Origin: Selenomonadales bacterium 4137-cl
GTDB taxonomy: Bacteria; Bacillota; Negativicutes; Sporomusales; UBA7701
Length of the DNA: 64,000 nucleotides
Direction of reading: 5' to 3'
Assembly (NCBI GenBank): GCA_032334055.1
Contig: JAUOZS010000001.1
Location: 496,001-560,000, forward strand
Each line of letters begins with the position of its first letter. Positions within the stretch are counted from its first letter, which is position 1. This document shows, one piece after another, positions 42,298-50,418 of the stretch. A program made the position numbers and the translations under genes. A model generated the notes under the pieces. The model did no database searches. It was not told where the DNA came from and saw only the letters and a program-made list of their open reading frames with translations.

Positions 42298-43560
42298 ATG
42301 CCAAAAACCATGTCAGAAAAAATCCTGGCCCGGGCGGCGGGAGTACCGGCCGCCTCGGCCGGCGACATCCTCTGGGTCAACGTCGACAAAGCCATGTTGG
42401 ACGACATCCTCGGGCCCCGGGTCGAGATCGCCGAGAAAATGCTGGAAATCAAGGACGAGGTATGGAACAAGGATAAGGTGGTCGTCATCTCCGACCACTA
42501 CACTCCGCCCGCCAACGCCAAACAGGCCGAAATCGTCAAATTCACCCGCGACTGGTCGAAGCGGCACGGCATCGACAACTACTATGAATACGTCGGTCCC
42601 TGCCACCAGATCATGGCCGAGTACGGCCACGTCCTGCCCGGCACCGTCGTCCTCGGCACCGACTCCCACACCTGCATGGGCGGCGCCCTCGGCGCCTTTG
42701 CCAGCGGAGTAGGCTCGACCGAAATGTTGGGCATCTTGCTGACCGGCAAGACCTGGCTCAAGGTTCCGGAAACCATCAAGGTGGAATGGACGGGCCGGCT
42801 GGCCCCCGGCGTCATGGCCAAAGATATCTCCCTCAAGACGATCGGCGTCGTCGGCCACGCCGGCGCCACCTACAAAACGGTCGAGTACTGCGGCCCCGCC
42901 ATCGAGGCCCTTAGCCTGGACGAGCGTATGGCCATCACCAACATGGCGGTGGAGATGGGAGCCAAGGCCGGCCTCATCGCCCCCGACCAAAAGGTGGTCG
43001 ATTTCCTGGCCGCCCGCGACATCACTACCGGCTACGAACTGATCACCAGCGACCCGGGGGCGGTCTACTGCGAAACCCACGCCTTCGCCGCCGGTGAGTT
43101 GGTCCCGATGGTATCCTGTCCCCACGAGGTGGATAACGTGGCCGAGGTGGGCGCCCTTGGCAAGAAGGCCATCCACCAGGCCTACATCGGCTCCTGTACC
43201 GGCGGCCGCTACGAGGACCTGGCCGCCGCCGCCCGCATCCTCAAAGGGCGGAAGATCGCCAAGGGTCTCAGGCTGCTGGTCTCGCCGGCCTCCCAGGAAA
43301 TCTGGAAACAGGCGGCGGCCGACGGAACCCTTTCCGTTCTCGCCGACGCCGGAGCCGCCATCCTGGCGCCCACCTGCGGCGTCTGCGTCGGCCTCCACTC
43401 CGGCGTGCTGGCCGACGGCGAGGTCTGCATCTCCTCCACCAACCGCAACTTCATCGGTCGGATGGGCAGCAAGAACGCCGGCATCTACCTAGGCTCGCCG
43501 CTGACGGTGGCCGCCAGCGCCCTGACGGGCGTAATAACCGACCCGCGGCAATTCATATAA
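42298..43560 (+). CDS. aconitase-family hydratase large subunit (LeuC/HacA-like)
   Basis: 420 residues, the size of the large subunit of archaeal-type isopropylmalate isomerase or homoaconitase. [4Fe-4S] ligands: Cys in IGSCTGGRYEDL and both Cys in CGVCVG; substrate residues lie in VVISDHYTPP and GTDSHTCMGGALGAFASGVGS. Aconitase-type enzymes move or add water on dicarboxylates and include citraconate/citramalate activity. The next gene is the small subunit. In the pathway proposed here it would hydrate an unsaturated C5 acid to citramalate (inference). Confidence 0.9.
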   Translation: MPKTMSEKILARAAGVPAASAGDILWVNVDKAMLDDILGPRVEIAEKMLEIKDEVWNKDKVVVISDHYTPPANAKQAEIVKFTRDWSKRHGIDNYYEYVGPCHQIMAEYGHVLPGTVVLGTDSHTCMGGALGAFASGVGSTEMLGILLTGKTWLKVPETIKVEWTGRLAPGVMAKDISLKTIGVVGHAGATYKTVEYCGPAIEALSLDERMAITNMAVEMGAKAGLIAPDQKVVDFLAARDITTGYELITSDPGAVYCETHAFAAGELVPMVSCPHEVDNVAEVGALGKKAIHQAYIGSCTGGRYEDLAAAARILKGRKIAKGLRLLVSPASQEIWKQAAADGTLSVLADAGAAILAPTCGVCVGLHSGVLADGEVCISSTNRNFIGRMGSKNAGIYLGSPLTVAASALTGVITDPRQFI

Positions 43561-43573
43561 GGGGGGACGGACG

Positions 43574-44062
43574 ATGGACGCAGCAATCAAGGGAAAAGTG
43601 TGGAAATACGGCGACAACATCAACACCGACATCATCTCCCCGCCGCAGTTCATGGAGCTTAGCATCGCCGAAGCGGCCAAGTACGCCATGGCTGGCGTCG
43701 ATCCCGACTTCGCCGCCAAGGTGCGGCCGGGTGACATCCTGGTGGCCGGGGCCAACTTCGGTTCCGGCTCCAGCCGGGAAACTGCGCCGCTGACCCTGAA
43801 GCATCTCGGCGTCGGGGCCATCGTGGCCAAATTCTTCGCCCGCATCTTCTACCGCAACGCCATCAACCTGGGCATCCCGGTAATCGAATGCCGGGATGCC
43901 GACAAGATCGCCAGCGGCGACTTAGTGGAAATCGACCTCGGGCGGGGCGTAATCCGCAACCTGACGCGGAACCAGGAGTACCCCTGCAGCAAAATCCCGC
44001 CCCATATCCAGGAACTTATCGTCGACGGCGGCCTGGTTCCCTACTTGAAAAAACGGGTATAA
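43574..44062 (+). CDS. aconitase-family hydratase small subunit (LeuD-like)
   Basis: 162 residues, swivel domain. Motifs NTDIISPPQFME, the substrate-pocket GANFGSGSSRETAPLTL and FYRNAINLGIPVIEC. The loop at residues 25-40 that sets chain length for the substrate has ISPPQFMELSIAE, not the YLRT-like isopropylmalate form, so leucine biosynthesis is not the obvious role. It ends the operon; a long hairpin follows at 44181. Confidence 0.9.
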   Translation: MDAAIKGKVWKYGDNINTDIISPPQFMELSIAEAAKYAMAGVDPDFAAKVRPGDILVAGANFGSGSSRETAPLTLKHLGVGAIVAKFFARIFYRNAINLGIPVIECRDADKIASGDLVEIDLGRGVIRNLTRNQEYPCSKIPPHIQELIVDGGLVPYLKKRV

Positions 44063-44180
44063 TAGATGCGATATCGCCAGCAGGGTCTTCCGGCCCAACA
44101 TCGCCTTTCTGGCCGGGCGCTTTTGGTCGAATGGGCCGATGCTTTGGCCTGAGGGTAATCGAAAAATCGCATCAGATGGA

Positions 44181-44224
44181 CGAATAGCAAGGCTCTCCCG
44201 TCTACGGGGGAGCTTTGCTATTCG
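44181..44224. terminator. long hairpin after the hydratase operon
   Basis: cgaatagcaaggctctcccgt and acgggggagctttgctattcg form an almost perfect 21-base stem with a 2-base loop; the T-run is weak (attcgttcatttc). Confidence 0.7.
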
Positions 44225-44286
44225 TTCATTTCGCGGCCGGGACAGGCGGTGACAAAAGACCCGAACCTCTGGTAGGAATAAACATA

Positions 44287-44342
44287 ACCATATAGAATAT
44301 ATATTACATCACAATAAATTATCTATATCATCGCAAGTGAGG
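44287..44342 (+). promoter_or_regulatory. AT-rich leader shared by both dehydratase cassettes, copy 2
   Basis: catatagaatatatattacat...aaattatctatatcat before the activator gene; compare 32356-32410. Confidence 0.5.
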
Positions 44343-44346
44343 AACA

Positions 44347-45141
44347 ATGGCAGCAAAACCAGATATCGTCGCCGGTATCGATGCCGGCTCGACCGCTATC
44401 AAGCTCACCCTATACGACGGCACCGTGATGGAAAACTTTATCGAGCCGGCCGGTTGGAACCCCCGCGAAGCTGCCGCCGCCATGCTGGCCAAGGCGGCCG
44501 GGCGCAGGGGAGAAACGGCGGAAAGCCTGGCAAGGGTTTTTGGCACCGGCTACGGGCGAATCAGTCTCGGGTTCCTTACCAAGGCGGTTACCGAGATCAC
44601 CTGTCACGCCAGAGGAGCGGCCTTCCTGGCGCCTGGGACCTGCACGGTAATCGATATCGGCGGGCAGGACGTCAAAGCCATTCGCCTGGACGGGAACGGC
44701 CGCGTCCTCGATTTCATCATGAACGACAAGTGCGCCGCCGGCACCGGGCGGTTTTTGCAGGTGATGGCCGGCGCTCTCGGCATGGAACTGGTCGCGATGG
44801 CGGCGCTGCCCGTCGACGGCGACGCCTGCCCCATAAACGCCATGTGCACGGTGTTTGCCGAATCGGAAGTAATCGGCCTCATAAACCGGGGCGCGTCGCG
44901 GGAAGCAATTGTCGCCGGTCTCTACAAGTCAATCGCCAGCCGGGTCGCCGCCATGGCCGCCCGGATAACCCTTTGCCCCCCCGTCGCCCTGACCGGCGGC
45001 GTAGCTTTGCACGCCTCGCTGCAAAAAAATCTTGAAAACGAACTCAAGCTTCCGGTGACAGTGCCCGGCCAAGCGGTGTTCGCCGGCTCGATCGGCGCGG
45101 CGCTGCTGGCCTGGGATGATCTACAAAGAGGAGGAGAATAA
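44347..45141 (+). CDS. 2-hydroxyacyl-CoA dehydratase activator-type ATPase (BadF/BadG family), copy 2
   Basis: 264 residues, the paralog of 32422. Same motifs: GIDAGSTAIKLTLYD, DIGGQDVKAIRLDG, NDKCAAGTGRFLQ with EACPINAMC-like DACPINAMC, and LTGGVALHASL. All cluster Cys and the ATP site are conserved, so both copies should be active. ATG start after agtgagga. It is translationally close to the next gene (4 bases between stop and the next ATG). Confidence 0.9.
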   Translation: MAAKPDIVAGIDAGSTAIKLTLYDGTVMENFIEPAGWNPREAAAAMLAKAAGRRGETAESLARVFGTGYGRISLGFLTKAVTEITCHARGAAFLAPGTCTVIDIGGQDVKAIRLDGNGRVLDFIMNDKCAAGTGRFLQVMAGALGMELVAMAALPVDGDACPINAMCTVFAESEVIGLINRGASREAIVAGLYKSIASRVAAMAARITLCPPVALTGGVALHASLQKNLENELKLPVTVPGQAVFAGSIGAALLAWDDLQRGGE

Positions 45142-45145
45142 CAAC

Positions 45146-46300
45146 ATGACCCTATCACGCGCTCAGGCCATGGCCCATTTCGACATGGCCATCCCCCATG
45201 CCGCCACATCGCTGAAACAGCTCAAGGATGACGGCGCCAAGGTAGTAGGTTTTTACTGCATGTTCGCTCCCCAGGAGGTCGCCCTCGCGGCCGGCGTTCT
45301 GCCGGTCGCTCTGTGCGCCACCAAGGAGGAGCCGATAGCCGACGGAGAAAAGACGTTGCCGCGCAACTTCTGTCCGCTGATCAAATCGTCATACGGCTTC
45401 GCGGTCACCGACAAATGCCCCTTTTTCCTGCATTCCGACCTTATCGTCGGCGAGACGACCTGTGATGGCAAAAAGAAAATGTTCGAGCTGATGGCCAAGA
45501 TCAAACCGCTGCATGTCATGAACCTGCCGCAGGGCAACGGCGGGGAAGCCGACAGGGCATACTGGCTTGCCGCGGTACGGGAACTGAAAGACTATCTCGA
45601 AACAAACTTCGCTGTCGAGATAACCGACGACAAGCTTACCGCCGCCATCAAGGAACTCAACGCGGAGCGGCTGCTCGTCCAGGAACTCGCCGACCTTATG
45701 AAGCACGATCCTGTTCCCGTATCCGGCCAGGACATGCTGAAAATCCTCTGGGCCCGCAACTTCGTTTTCGACCGGCGCGAGTTCGGCAATCAGGTCAGAG
45801 AACTGATCAGCGAAATCAAGCAAAGGGTTGCCAGGGGCGAGGGAGCTTTGCCCAAGGGCGCGAAGCGGATCGTCGTAACCGGCGTTCCCACGGGCGTCGG
45901 CGCGGAGAAGGTGCTCAAGATCATCGAAGACTGCGGCGCGGCGGTGGTCTATATAGAAAATTGCGCCGGCATGAAGCAATTCGTCAGCCTGGTGGACGAG
46001 GGCAAGCCGGCGCTTGAGGCGATCGCCGAGAAATACCTGAGCACCCATTGCTCCTGCATGAGCCCCAACCAGCGGCGGCTGGAACTCGTGGCCGAGATCG
46101 TCCGCGACTGGCGGGCCGACGGCGTCGTCGACATCGTATGGCAGGGGTGCCATACTTACAACGTCGAGAGCAGGGTTTTGAAAGACTATCTCCATGACAA
46201 CGGCGGCGTCCCGTATCTCCATATCGAGACCGACTATTCCCAGGGTGACGTGGAACAAATCAAAACCCGGGTGCAGGCGTTCCTGGAGATGATGGATTAG
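45146..46300 (+). CDS. 2-hydroxyacyl-CoA dehydratase-family / double-cubane-type Fe-S protein, copy 2
   Basis: 384 residues, closely similar to 33223 over the whole length. The Cys positions (GFYCMFAP, PRNFCPLI, TDKCPFF, ETTCDGKKKM, THCSCMSPN, WQGCHTYN) are all kept. The most different stretch is about residues 125-180 (HVMNLPQGNGGEADRAYWL against HVMKLPQGYSTEADKAYWL, then KDYLETNFAVEITDDK), suggesting a change in substrate or partner surface rather than in the clusters. Start at ATG 45146 after gaggaggagaataacaac; the frame from 45116 overlaps the ATPase. Confidence 0.87.
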   Translation: MTLSRAQAMAHFDMAIPHAATSLKQLKDDGAKVVGFYCMFAPQEVALAAGVLPVALCATKEEPIADGEKTLPRNFCPLIKSSYGFAVTDKCPFFLHSDLIVGETTCDGKKKMFELMAKIKPLHVMNLPQGNGGEADRAYWLAAVRELKDYLETNFAVEITDDKLTAAIKELNAERLLVQELADLMKHDPVPVSGQDMLKILWARNFVFDRREFGNQVRELISEIKQRVARGEGALPKGAKRIVVTGVPTGVGAEKVLKIIEDCGAAVVYIENCAGMKQFVSLVDEGKPALEAIAEKYLSTHCSCMSPNQRRLELVAEIVRDWRADGVVDIVWQGCHTYNVESRVLKDYLHDNGGVPYLHIETDYSQGDVEQIKTRVQAFLEMMD

Positions 46301-46319
46301 GAGAGGCGGGTGAGATTCA

Positions 46320-46910
46320 GTGTCGACCCAAGTTATTGATGCCAGAGGTCTGTCGTGTCCGCAGCCGGTCATCGCCACCAAGAAAGCCCTCGACGCGATG
46401 GGGGAGGGCGTCGTCACCACCATCGTCGACAATGCCGCCGCCAGGGAGAACGTTGCCAAATTCGCGGCCGCCAACGGTTGCGGCGTAAGCATCGCAGAAA
46501 AAGACGGCCATTTTTATCTTAGCATCACTAAGGGAGCGCCGTTGCCCGATAACGATAAAAAAGCCGCCAACCAAACGGGTGACGTTGTCTACCTTATAAC
46601 CCGCGATACCTTAGGCCACGGGAGCGACGAACTAGGCGCCATCCTCATGAAAGCGTTTTTTTACACCCTGGGAGAAATCGAACCGCTGCCGCGGGCGATC
46701 CTTTTGCTCAACAGCGGGGTGAAGCTGGCTGTCGAAGGCTCCCCGGTCGTCGAATACCTCGCCTCATACGCGGAAAGCGGCGTCAAAGTATTGTCCTGCG
46801 GCACCTGCCTCGACTACTTTAAGCTCAAGGACCGCCTGGCGGCCGGCGGCGTCACCAACATGTACACCCTTCTCGCTGAGCTGCCCCCCGGCAAGACGAT
46901 AACCCTGTAA
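46320..46910 (+). CDS. yedF: YedF-type protein (TusA-like plus DsrE-like), copy 2
   Basis: 196 residues, paralog of 34389. DARGLSCPQPVIATKKAL keeps the CPxP sulfur-carrier motif, and LSCGTCLDYFKLKDRLA keeps the C-terminal CGTC. GTG start preceded by gaggcgggtgagattca. The cassette keeps exactly the same three-gene order and spacing as copy 1. Confidence 0.88.
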   Translation: MSTQVIDARGLSCPQPVIATKKALDAMGEGVVTTIVDNAAARENVAKFAAANGCGVSIAEKDGHFYLSITKGAPLPDNDKKAANQTGDVVYLITRDTLGHGSDELGAILMKAFFYTLGEIEPLPRAILLLNSGVKLAVEGSPVVEYLASYAESGVKVLSCGTCLDYFKLKDRLAAGGVTNMYTLLAELPPGKTITL

Positions 46911-46919
46911 CCAGCAGAC

Positions 46920-46949
46920 GAGCCCGCAGGCGATCCAGCCTGCGGGCTC
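46920..46949. terminator. bidirectional terminator between yedF copy 2 and the CBO0543-like gene
   Basis: Perfect 12-base arms gagcccgcaggc / gcctgcgggctc with a 6-base loop, between convergent genes. Confidence 0.85.
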
Positions 46950-47561
46950 TTACGGTTTTTCCTCCTCGTCGTCAACAAGCTTTGCCGCGGAAGGCTGCAG
47001 CCGCCAGAATCTCCGCGGGCTTGTTCCGTGGCGCGCTTCGACCGCCGCAAACCAGGCGACCAGCCCTCTGGCGACGAGGCCGACAGACAGCAACGTCAGG
47101 AAGTGGTACACGTAGTTCCAGCCGTTGTGGAAAACGATGATGCCCACCGACACGTAAACAGGCAGCAAAACAAAGCTGATCGCCCCCGTCAGGAGGGCGG
47201 CCCGCGCGCCAAAACCTTTCCAGGAGGAACTATACTGCAGGGCCAGCATGTGGGCGACCGGGGCCAAACTCAGGTTAACGACCAATAGCGATGGACGGAA
47301 GGGCACCAGGGATATGGCGTACTGCCAGAACCCCAGGGTGCCGGCCAGCACGATCTCCAGCACGCCGTAAGCGACCGCGCACAGCGACCCCAGGAGGATG
47401 ATGTCGCGTACGCGGCTCTTGTCCAGCGCCAGAAGCCACGCGACATATACGCACAAAAGAACCCCGACGATGAGAAACCACTGATAAGTGAACACTTCCT
47501 CCGCAAGCCAGTGACGGTAGGATGCTTCGGCAAGAAGCCTGGAGGTCTCGTAAATTCCCAT
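46950..47561 (-). CDS. CBO0543-family membrane protein
   Basis: 203 residues with about six hydrophobic segments (FLIVGVLLCVYVAWLLAL, DIILLGSLCAVAYGVLEIVL, LLVVNLSLAPVAHMLAL, ALLTGAISFVLLPVYVSVGI and others) and a charged tail ending VDDEEEKP. Matches the family of uncharacterised spore-former membrane proteins typified by CBO0543. Minus-strand start after taaggaggagtacgc. Function unknown. Confidence 0.8.
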   Translation of the reverse strand: MGIYETSRLLAEASYRHWLAEEVFTYQWFLIVGVLLCVYVAWLLALDKSRVRDIILLGSLCAVAYGVLEIVLAGTLGFWQYAISLVPFRPSLLVVNLSLAPVAHMLALQYSSSWKGFGARAALLTGAISFVLLPVYVSVGIIVFHNGWNYVYHFLTLLSVGLVARGLVAWFAAVEARHGTSPRRFWRLQPSAAKLVDDEEEKP

Positions 47562-47772
47562 GCGTACTCCTCCTTAATCATCCTTTTACTAGCTTGTGTA
47601 TGGAAAAGCAAATTATGCGACGGACGGACAAGTCCCTTTAGGGCAGCCGGCGCCAACTTGTCTTTTGCCGGTAAAGATGCTAAAATATGAACTGGCGAAA
47701 GCCGGAACTCCCGCGCGCCCGCGGCCGGCGGTTGCCTTCTCCGCGGCCTTCAATCATGCCAGGAGGTTACCG

Positions 47773-48411
47773 ATGGCGGAAACATATTCGGAGAAAGGCC
47801 GCCTGCCGGCCTGCACCCTTGACAAAGCTCTTTTCGACCGGATCTGGCGGACCCTCGGCGAAGACGGCGAATTTATCTGGCAGGCCGTTGTCGGCACCGG
47901 CGGCGACCTCCTCGGTCAGCTCAAGGACCGTCCTCAGGAAATCGTCACCGACCGGGCGCGGCTCTATGAGCTCCTCGCGGTCCTTCCCCGCATCGACAGC
48001 CTGCAATTCACCGCCGAGATAGAAGGCAAAGGGGCGGTATCCTTCACCTTCCGCAGCTATAACCCCCCCGCCGGCGCACTGGTCGTCGCCGGCCAGGACG
48101 CAGCCTGGACGGCCATGCGTTTCGCAGCTTTCGCGAAACTGTTCGCAGCGCGGCGCGACGAGCGGGCCGACCGGCTGTACGGCAAGGCGGTGTTCGCGGT
48201 CATCAACTCGGTGGCGCCGCTTGCGGCCGCCTCGGTTATCGCTGTAGTGGCCGCCGTGCTGCTTGTTCCCTCCTGGATACGCCAAAGCGAGTTCCTGTGG
48301 TGGGTGACCGCCGGCACGGTCGTGTTTACCCTGTGGCTGGCGTCGAAACTCTCCAACCGCCTCATCGCCCGTTGCCTGCAAAAGCGTCCTTATATCCGCT
48401 GGCTTTCATAA
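47773..48411 (+). CDS. hypothetical protein with two C-terminal membrane segments
   Basis: 212 residues: soluble N-terminal domain (about 1-140, with LDKALFDRIWRTLGEDGEFI and YELLAVLPRIDSLQF), then two hydrophobic segments (VAPLAAASVIAVVAAVLLV and WWVTAGTVVFTLWLAS) and a basic tail. Family not recognised. Start at ATG 47773 after aggaggttaccg; the frame runs back to 47596 but without a better start. Confidence 0.68.
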   Translation: MAETYSEKGRLPACTLDKALFDRIWRTLGEDGEFIWQAVVGTGGDLLGQLKDRPQEIVTDRARLYELLAVLPRIDSLQFTAEIEGKGAVSFTFRSYNPPAGALVVAGQDAAWTAMRFAAFAKLFAARRDERADRLYGKAVFAVINSVAPLAAASVIAVVAAVLLVPSWIRQSEFLWWVTAGTVVFTLWLASKLSNRLIARCLQKRPYIRWLS

Positions 48412-48455
48412 AAACAGCCCCTCCCGCATACAGATGTTGCGAGGAGGGGATTTCT

Positions 48456-49196
48456 ATGATCATCAGCCTGCGGAGCCTTGTTCAGCGCCGTCATCTTTTC
48501 TACAGCATCATCGGCCTCTTGGCTATCGGGACGGCCTACGTCCAGGTGGCGGACTTCACCGCCGGCGGCCCCATCGCCATTGCCGGCACCCGCACCGACC
48601 AGAAAGTGGTGGCCCTCACCTTCGACCACTCCTGGGGCAACAGATTCACCCCCTCCATCCTCGACACGCTCCAAAAACATAGCACGAAAGTCACCTTCTT
48701 TATAATGGGGCCGTGGGCGGCCAAGTATCCCGACGTCGCCAAACGGATGGTGGCCGACGGGCACGAGATCGCCAGCCATGGCTACCGCCACGAGAATTAC
48801 GGCGACATGCCGCCCGAATGGGTAAAGGAAGACATCCAGAAAGCCCACAACCTCATCAAAGAGGTCACCGGCCGCGAGGCCTGCCTTATCCGCCCGCCCA
48901 ACGGACATTACAGCGTCAAGTCGCTGAAGGTTGCCGACGAACTGGGCTATCGGACCATAATCTGGAACGTCGACTCGCTCGACTGGAAGAATCCCGGCCG
49001 CGACGTCATCATCGACCGGGTGATGAAGCGGCTCAAACCCGGGGCGATCATCCTCTTGCACGCCTCCGATACGCCCGTGCAGACAGCCGACGCCCTCCCC
49101 ATCCTCCTCGACCGCATCAAAGCCGAAGGCTATCAGATTGTAACGGTGGGAGAGTTGCTCAGCAAATATTGTGAGCGAGGCTTACAGAGGCACTGA
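48456..49196 (+). CDS. polysaccharide deacetylase (PdaB-like, sporulation type)
   Basis: 246 residues: one N-terminal membrane segment (FYSIIGLLAIGTAYVQVA) and a NodB domain. Metal and catalytic motifs: VALTFDHSWGNR (Asp), SHGYRHENYG (two His), IRPPNGHYS, and ILLHASD (His). The form TFDxxWG instead of TFDDG is usual for spore-type PdaA/PdaB deacetylases. It removes acetyl or lactyl-related groups from wall glycans. Start at ATG 48456 after gcgaggaggggatttct. A terminator follows. Confidence 0.88.
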   Translation: MIISLRSLVQRRHLFYSIIGLLAIGTAYVQVADFTAGGPIAIAGTRTDQKVVALTFDHSWGNRFTPSILDTLQKHSTKVTFFIMGPWAAKYPDVAKRMVADGHEIASHGYRHENYGDMPPEWVKEDIQKAHNLIKEVTGREACLIRPPNGHYSVKSLKVADELGYRTIIWNVDSLDWKNPGRDVIIDRVMKRLKPGAIILLHASDTPVQTADALPILLDRIKAEGYQIVTVGELLSKYCERGLQRH

Positions 49197-49202
49197 CAAA
49201 AT

Positions 49203-49232
49203 CAGGCCGGCAGACGCCGGCCTGATTTGTTT
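49203..49232 (+). terminator. intrinsic terminator after the deacetylase gene
   Basis: caggccggc / gccggcctg with a 4-base loop, followed by atttgttttc. Confidence 0.85.
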
Positions 49233-49314
49233 TCTGCGATGCAGGAAATGACTAAAGGAAAGCGAAGTAGACAAAACTGCCTCAAACGACACCATTCGCG
49301 GACGGAGGGAAACC

Positions 49315-50418
49315 GTGACACCTTTCGCCGAAGCCGCCGCCGCCAAGCTCAGCCGCGGCGGGCGCCTCGACCCCGACGAGGCGCTGGCCCTGTACGAACA
49401 CAACGACCTGCTTCTCCTGGCCGCGCTCGCCCGTGCCGCCAAAGAGCGCCAATCGGGCCGCGACGTCTACTTCAACGTCAACCGCCACATCAACCTCACC
49501 AACATCTGCGCCGCCCGCTGCCCGCTGTGCGCCTTCGGCCGCGGCCGGGACGACGCCGGCGCCTACGTCATGGACCGCGAAGAGGTCGTCGCCGTCGCCC
49601 GGCGGGCGGCGGACGAGTCGCCCGACCTCAGCGAGATCCACATGGTCAGCGCCCTTCATCCCGACAAACCCTTCGCTTACTATCTCGACATCGTCGCCGC
49701 GGTGAGGGCTACCCTGCCCGGCATACATATCAAGGCGTTCACCCCGGTGGAAATATGTCATTTCGCCGCCGTCAGCGGCCTGCCAATCGATGAGGTCCTG
49801 CGGGCCCTCAAGGCCGCCGGCCTCGGCTCGCTGCCCGGCGGAGGGGCGGAGGTCCTCGACGACGCCATCCGCGGCGTCATCTGCCCCCGCAAGGCGTCGA
49901 GCGCCCAGTGGACGGAAGTGGTCAAGGCCGCCCATCGCCTGGGCATCCCCACCAACGCGTCGCTGCTTTACGGCCACATCGAAACGCCCCGTCAGCGCAT
50001 TGAGCACCTCTGCAAGCTGCGGGCCATCCAGGACGAAACCGGAGGCTTCCAGGCCTTCGTCGCCTTCCCCTTCCATCCCGACAATACCGGCCTGCCCCAG
50101 CTTGCCAGGGTGGGGGCCTGGGAAGACCTCAAAATGGTCGCCATAGCCCGGCTGGTATTGGACAACTTCGCCCACATCAAAGCCTTCTGGATGATGCTCA
50201 CCCTGCCGGTCGCCCAGCTGGCGCTGGCGTTTGGCGCCGACGACCTCGACGGCACGGTGGCGGAGGAAAAAATCATCCACGCCGCCGGCGCCAAGACGGG
50301 GACAAGCATCGCCAGGGAGGACATCGTCGCCATCATCCGCGAGGCCGGCTATGTGGCCGTCGAGCGGGACACCTTCTACAACAGCCGCCGCGTCTGGGGG
50401 ACTAGCGACAATGGATAA
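49315..50418 (+). CDS. mqnE: aminodeoxyfutalosine synthase (radical SAM)
   Basis: 367 residues. Radical-SAM site in NICAARCPLCAFGRG (CxxxCxxC), preceded by VYFNVNRHINLTN, the MqnE form. It joins a chorismate-derived enolpyruvate to SAM, giving aminodeoxyfutalosine, step 2 of the futalosine menaquinone route. GTG start with acggagggaaacc. First of four overlapping genes: its stop overlaps mqnA by 8 bases. The genes later in the route (mqnD and prenyl transferases) are not in the window. Confidence 0.93.
   Translation: MTPFAEAAAAKLSRGGRLDPDEALALYEHNDLLLLAALARAAKERQSGRDVYFNVNRHINLTNICAARCPLCAFGRGRDDAGAYVMDREEVVAVARRAADESPDLSEIHMVSALHPDKPFAYYLDIVAAVRATLPGIHIKAFTPVEICHFAAVSGLPIDEVLRALKAAGLGSLPGGGAEVLDDAIRGVICPRKASSAQWTEVVKAAHRLGIPTNASLLYGHIETPRQRIEHLCKLRAIQDETGGFQAFVAFPFHPDNTGLPQLARVGAWEDLKMVAIARLVLDNFAHIKAFWMMLTLPVAQLALAFGADDLDGTVAEEKIIHAAGAKTGTSIAREDIVAIIREAGYVAVERDTFYNSRRVWGTSDNG

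Noticed and set aside
42313..43398. Long minus-strand frame opposite the hydratase large subunit
   Set aside because: It mirrors a strongly supported LeuC-like gene; the open frame is a side effect of high G+C codon use, and its protein has no motif.
32422..46910. The two dehydratase cassettes as ends of a composite transposon
   Set aside because: They are direct-oriented metabolic genes; no transposase, terminal inverted repeats or target duplications are seen.
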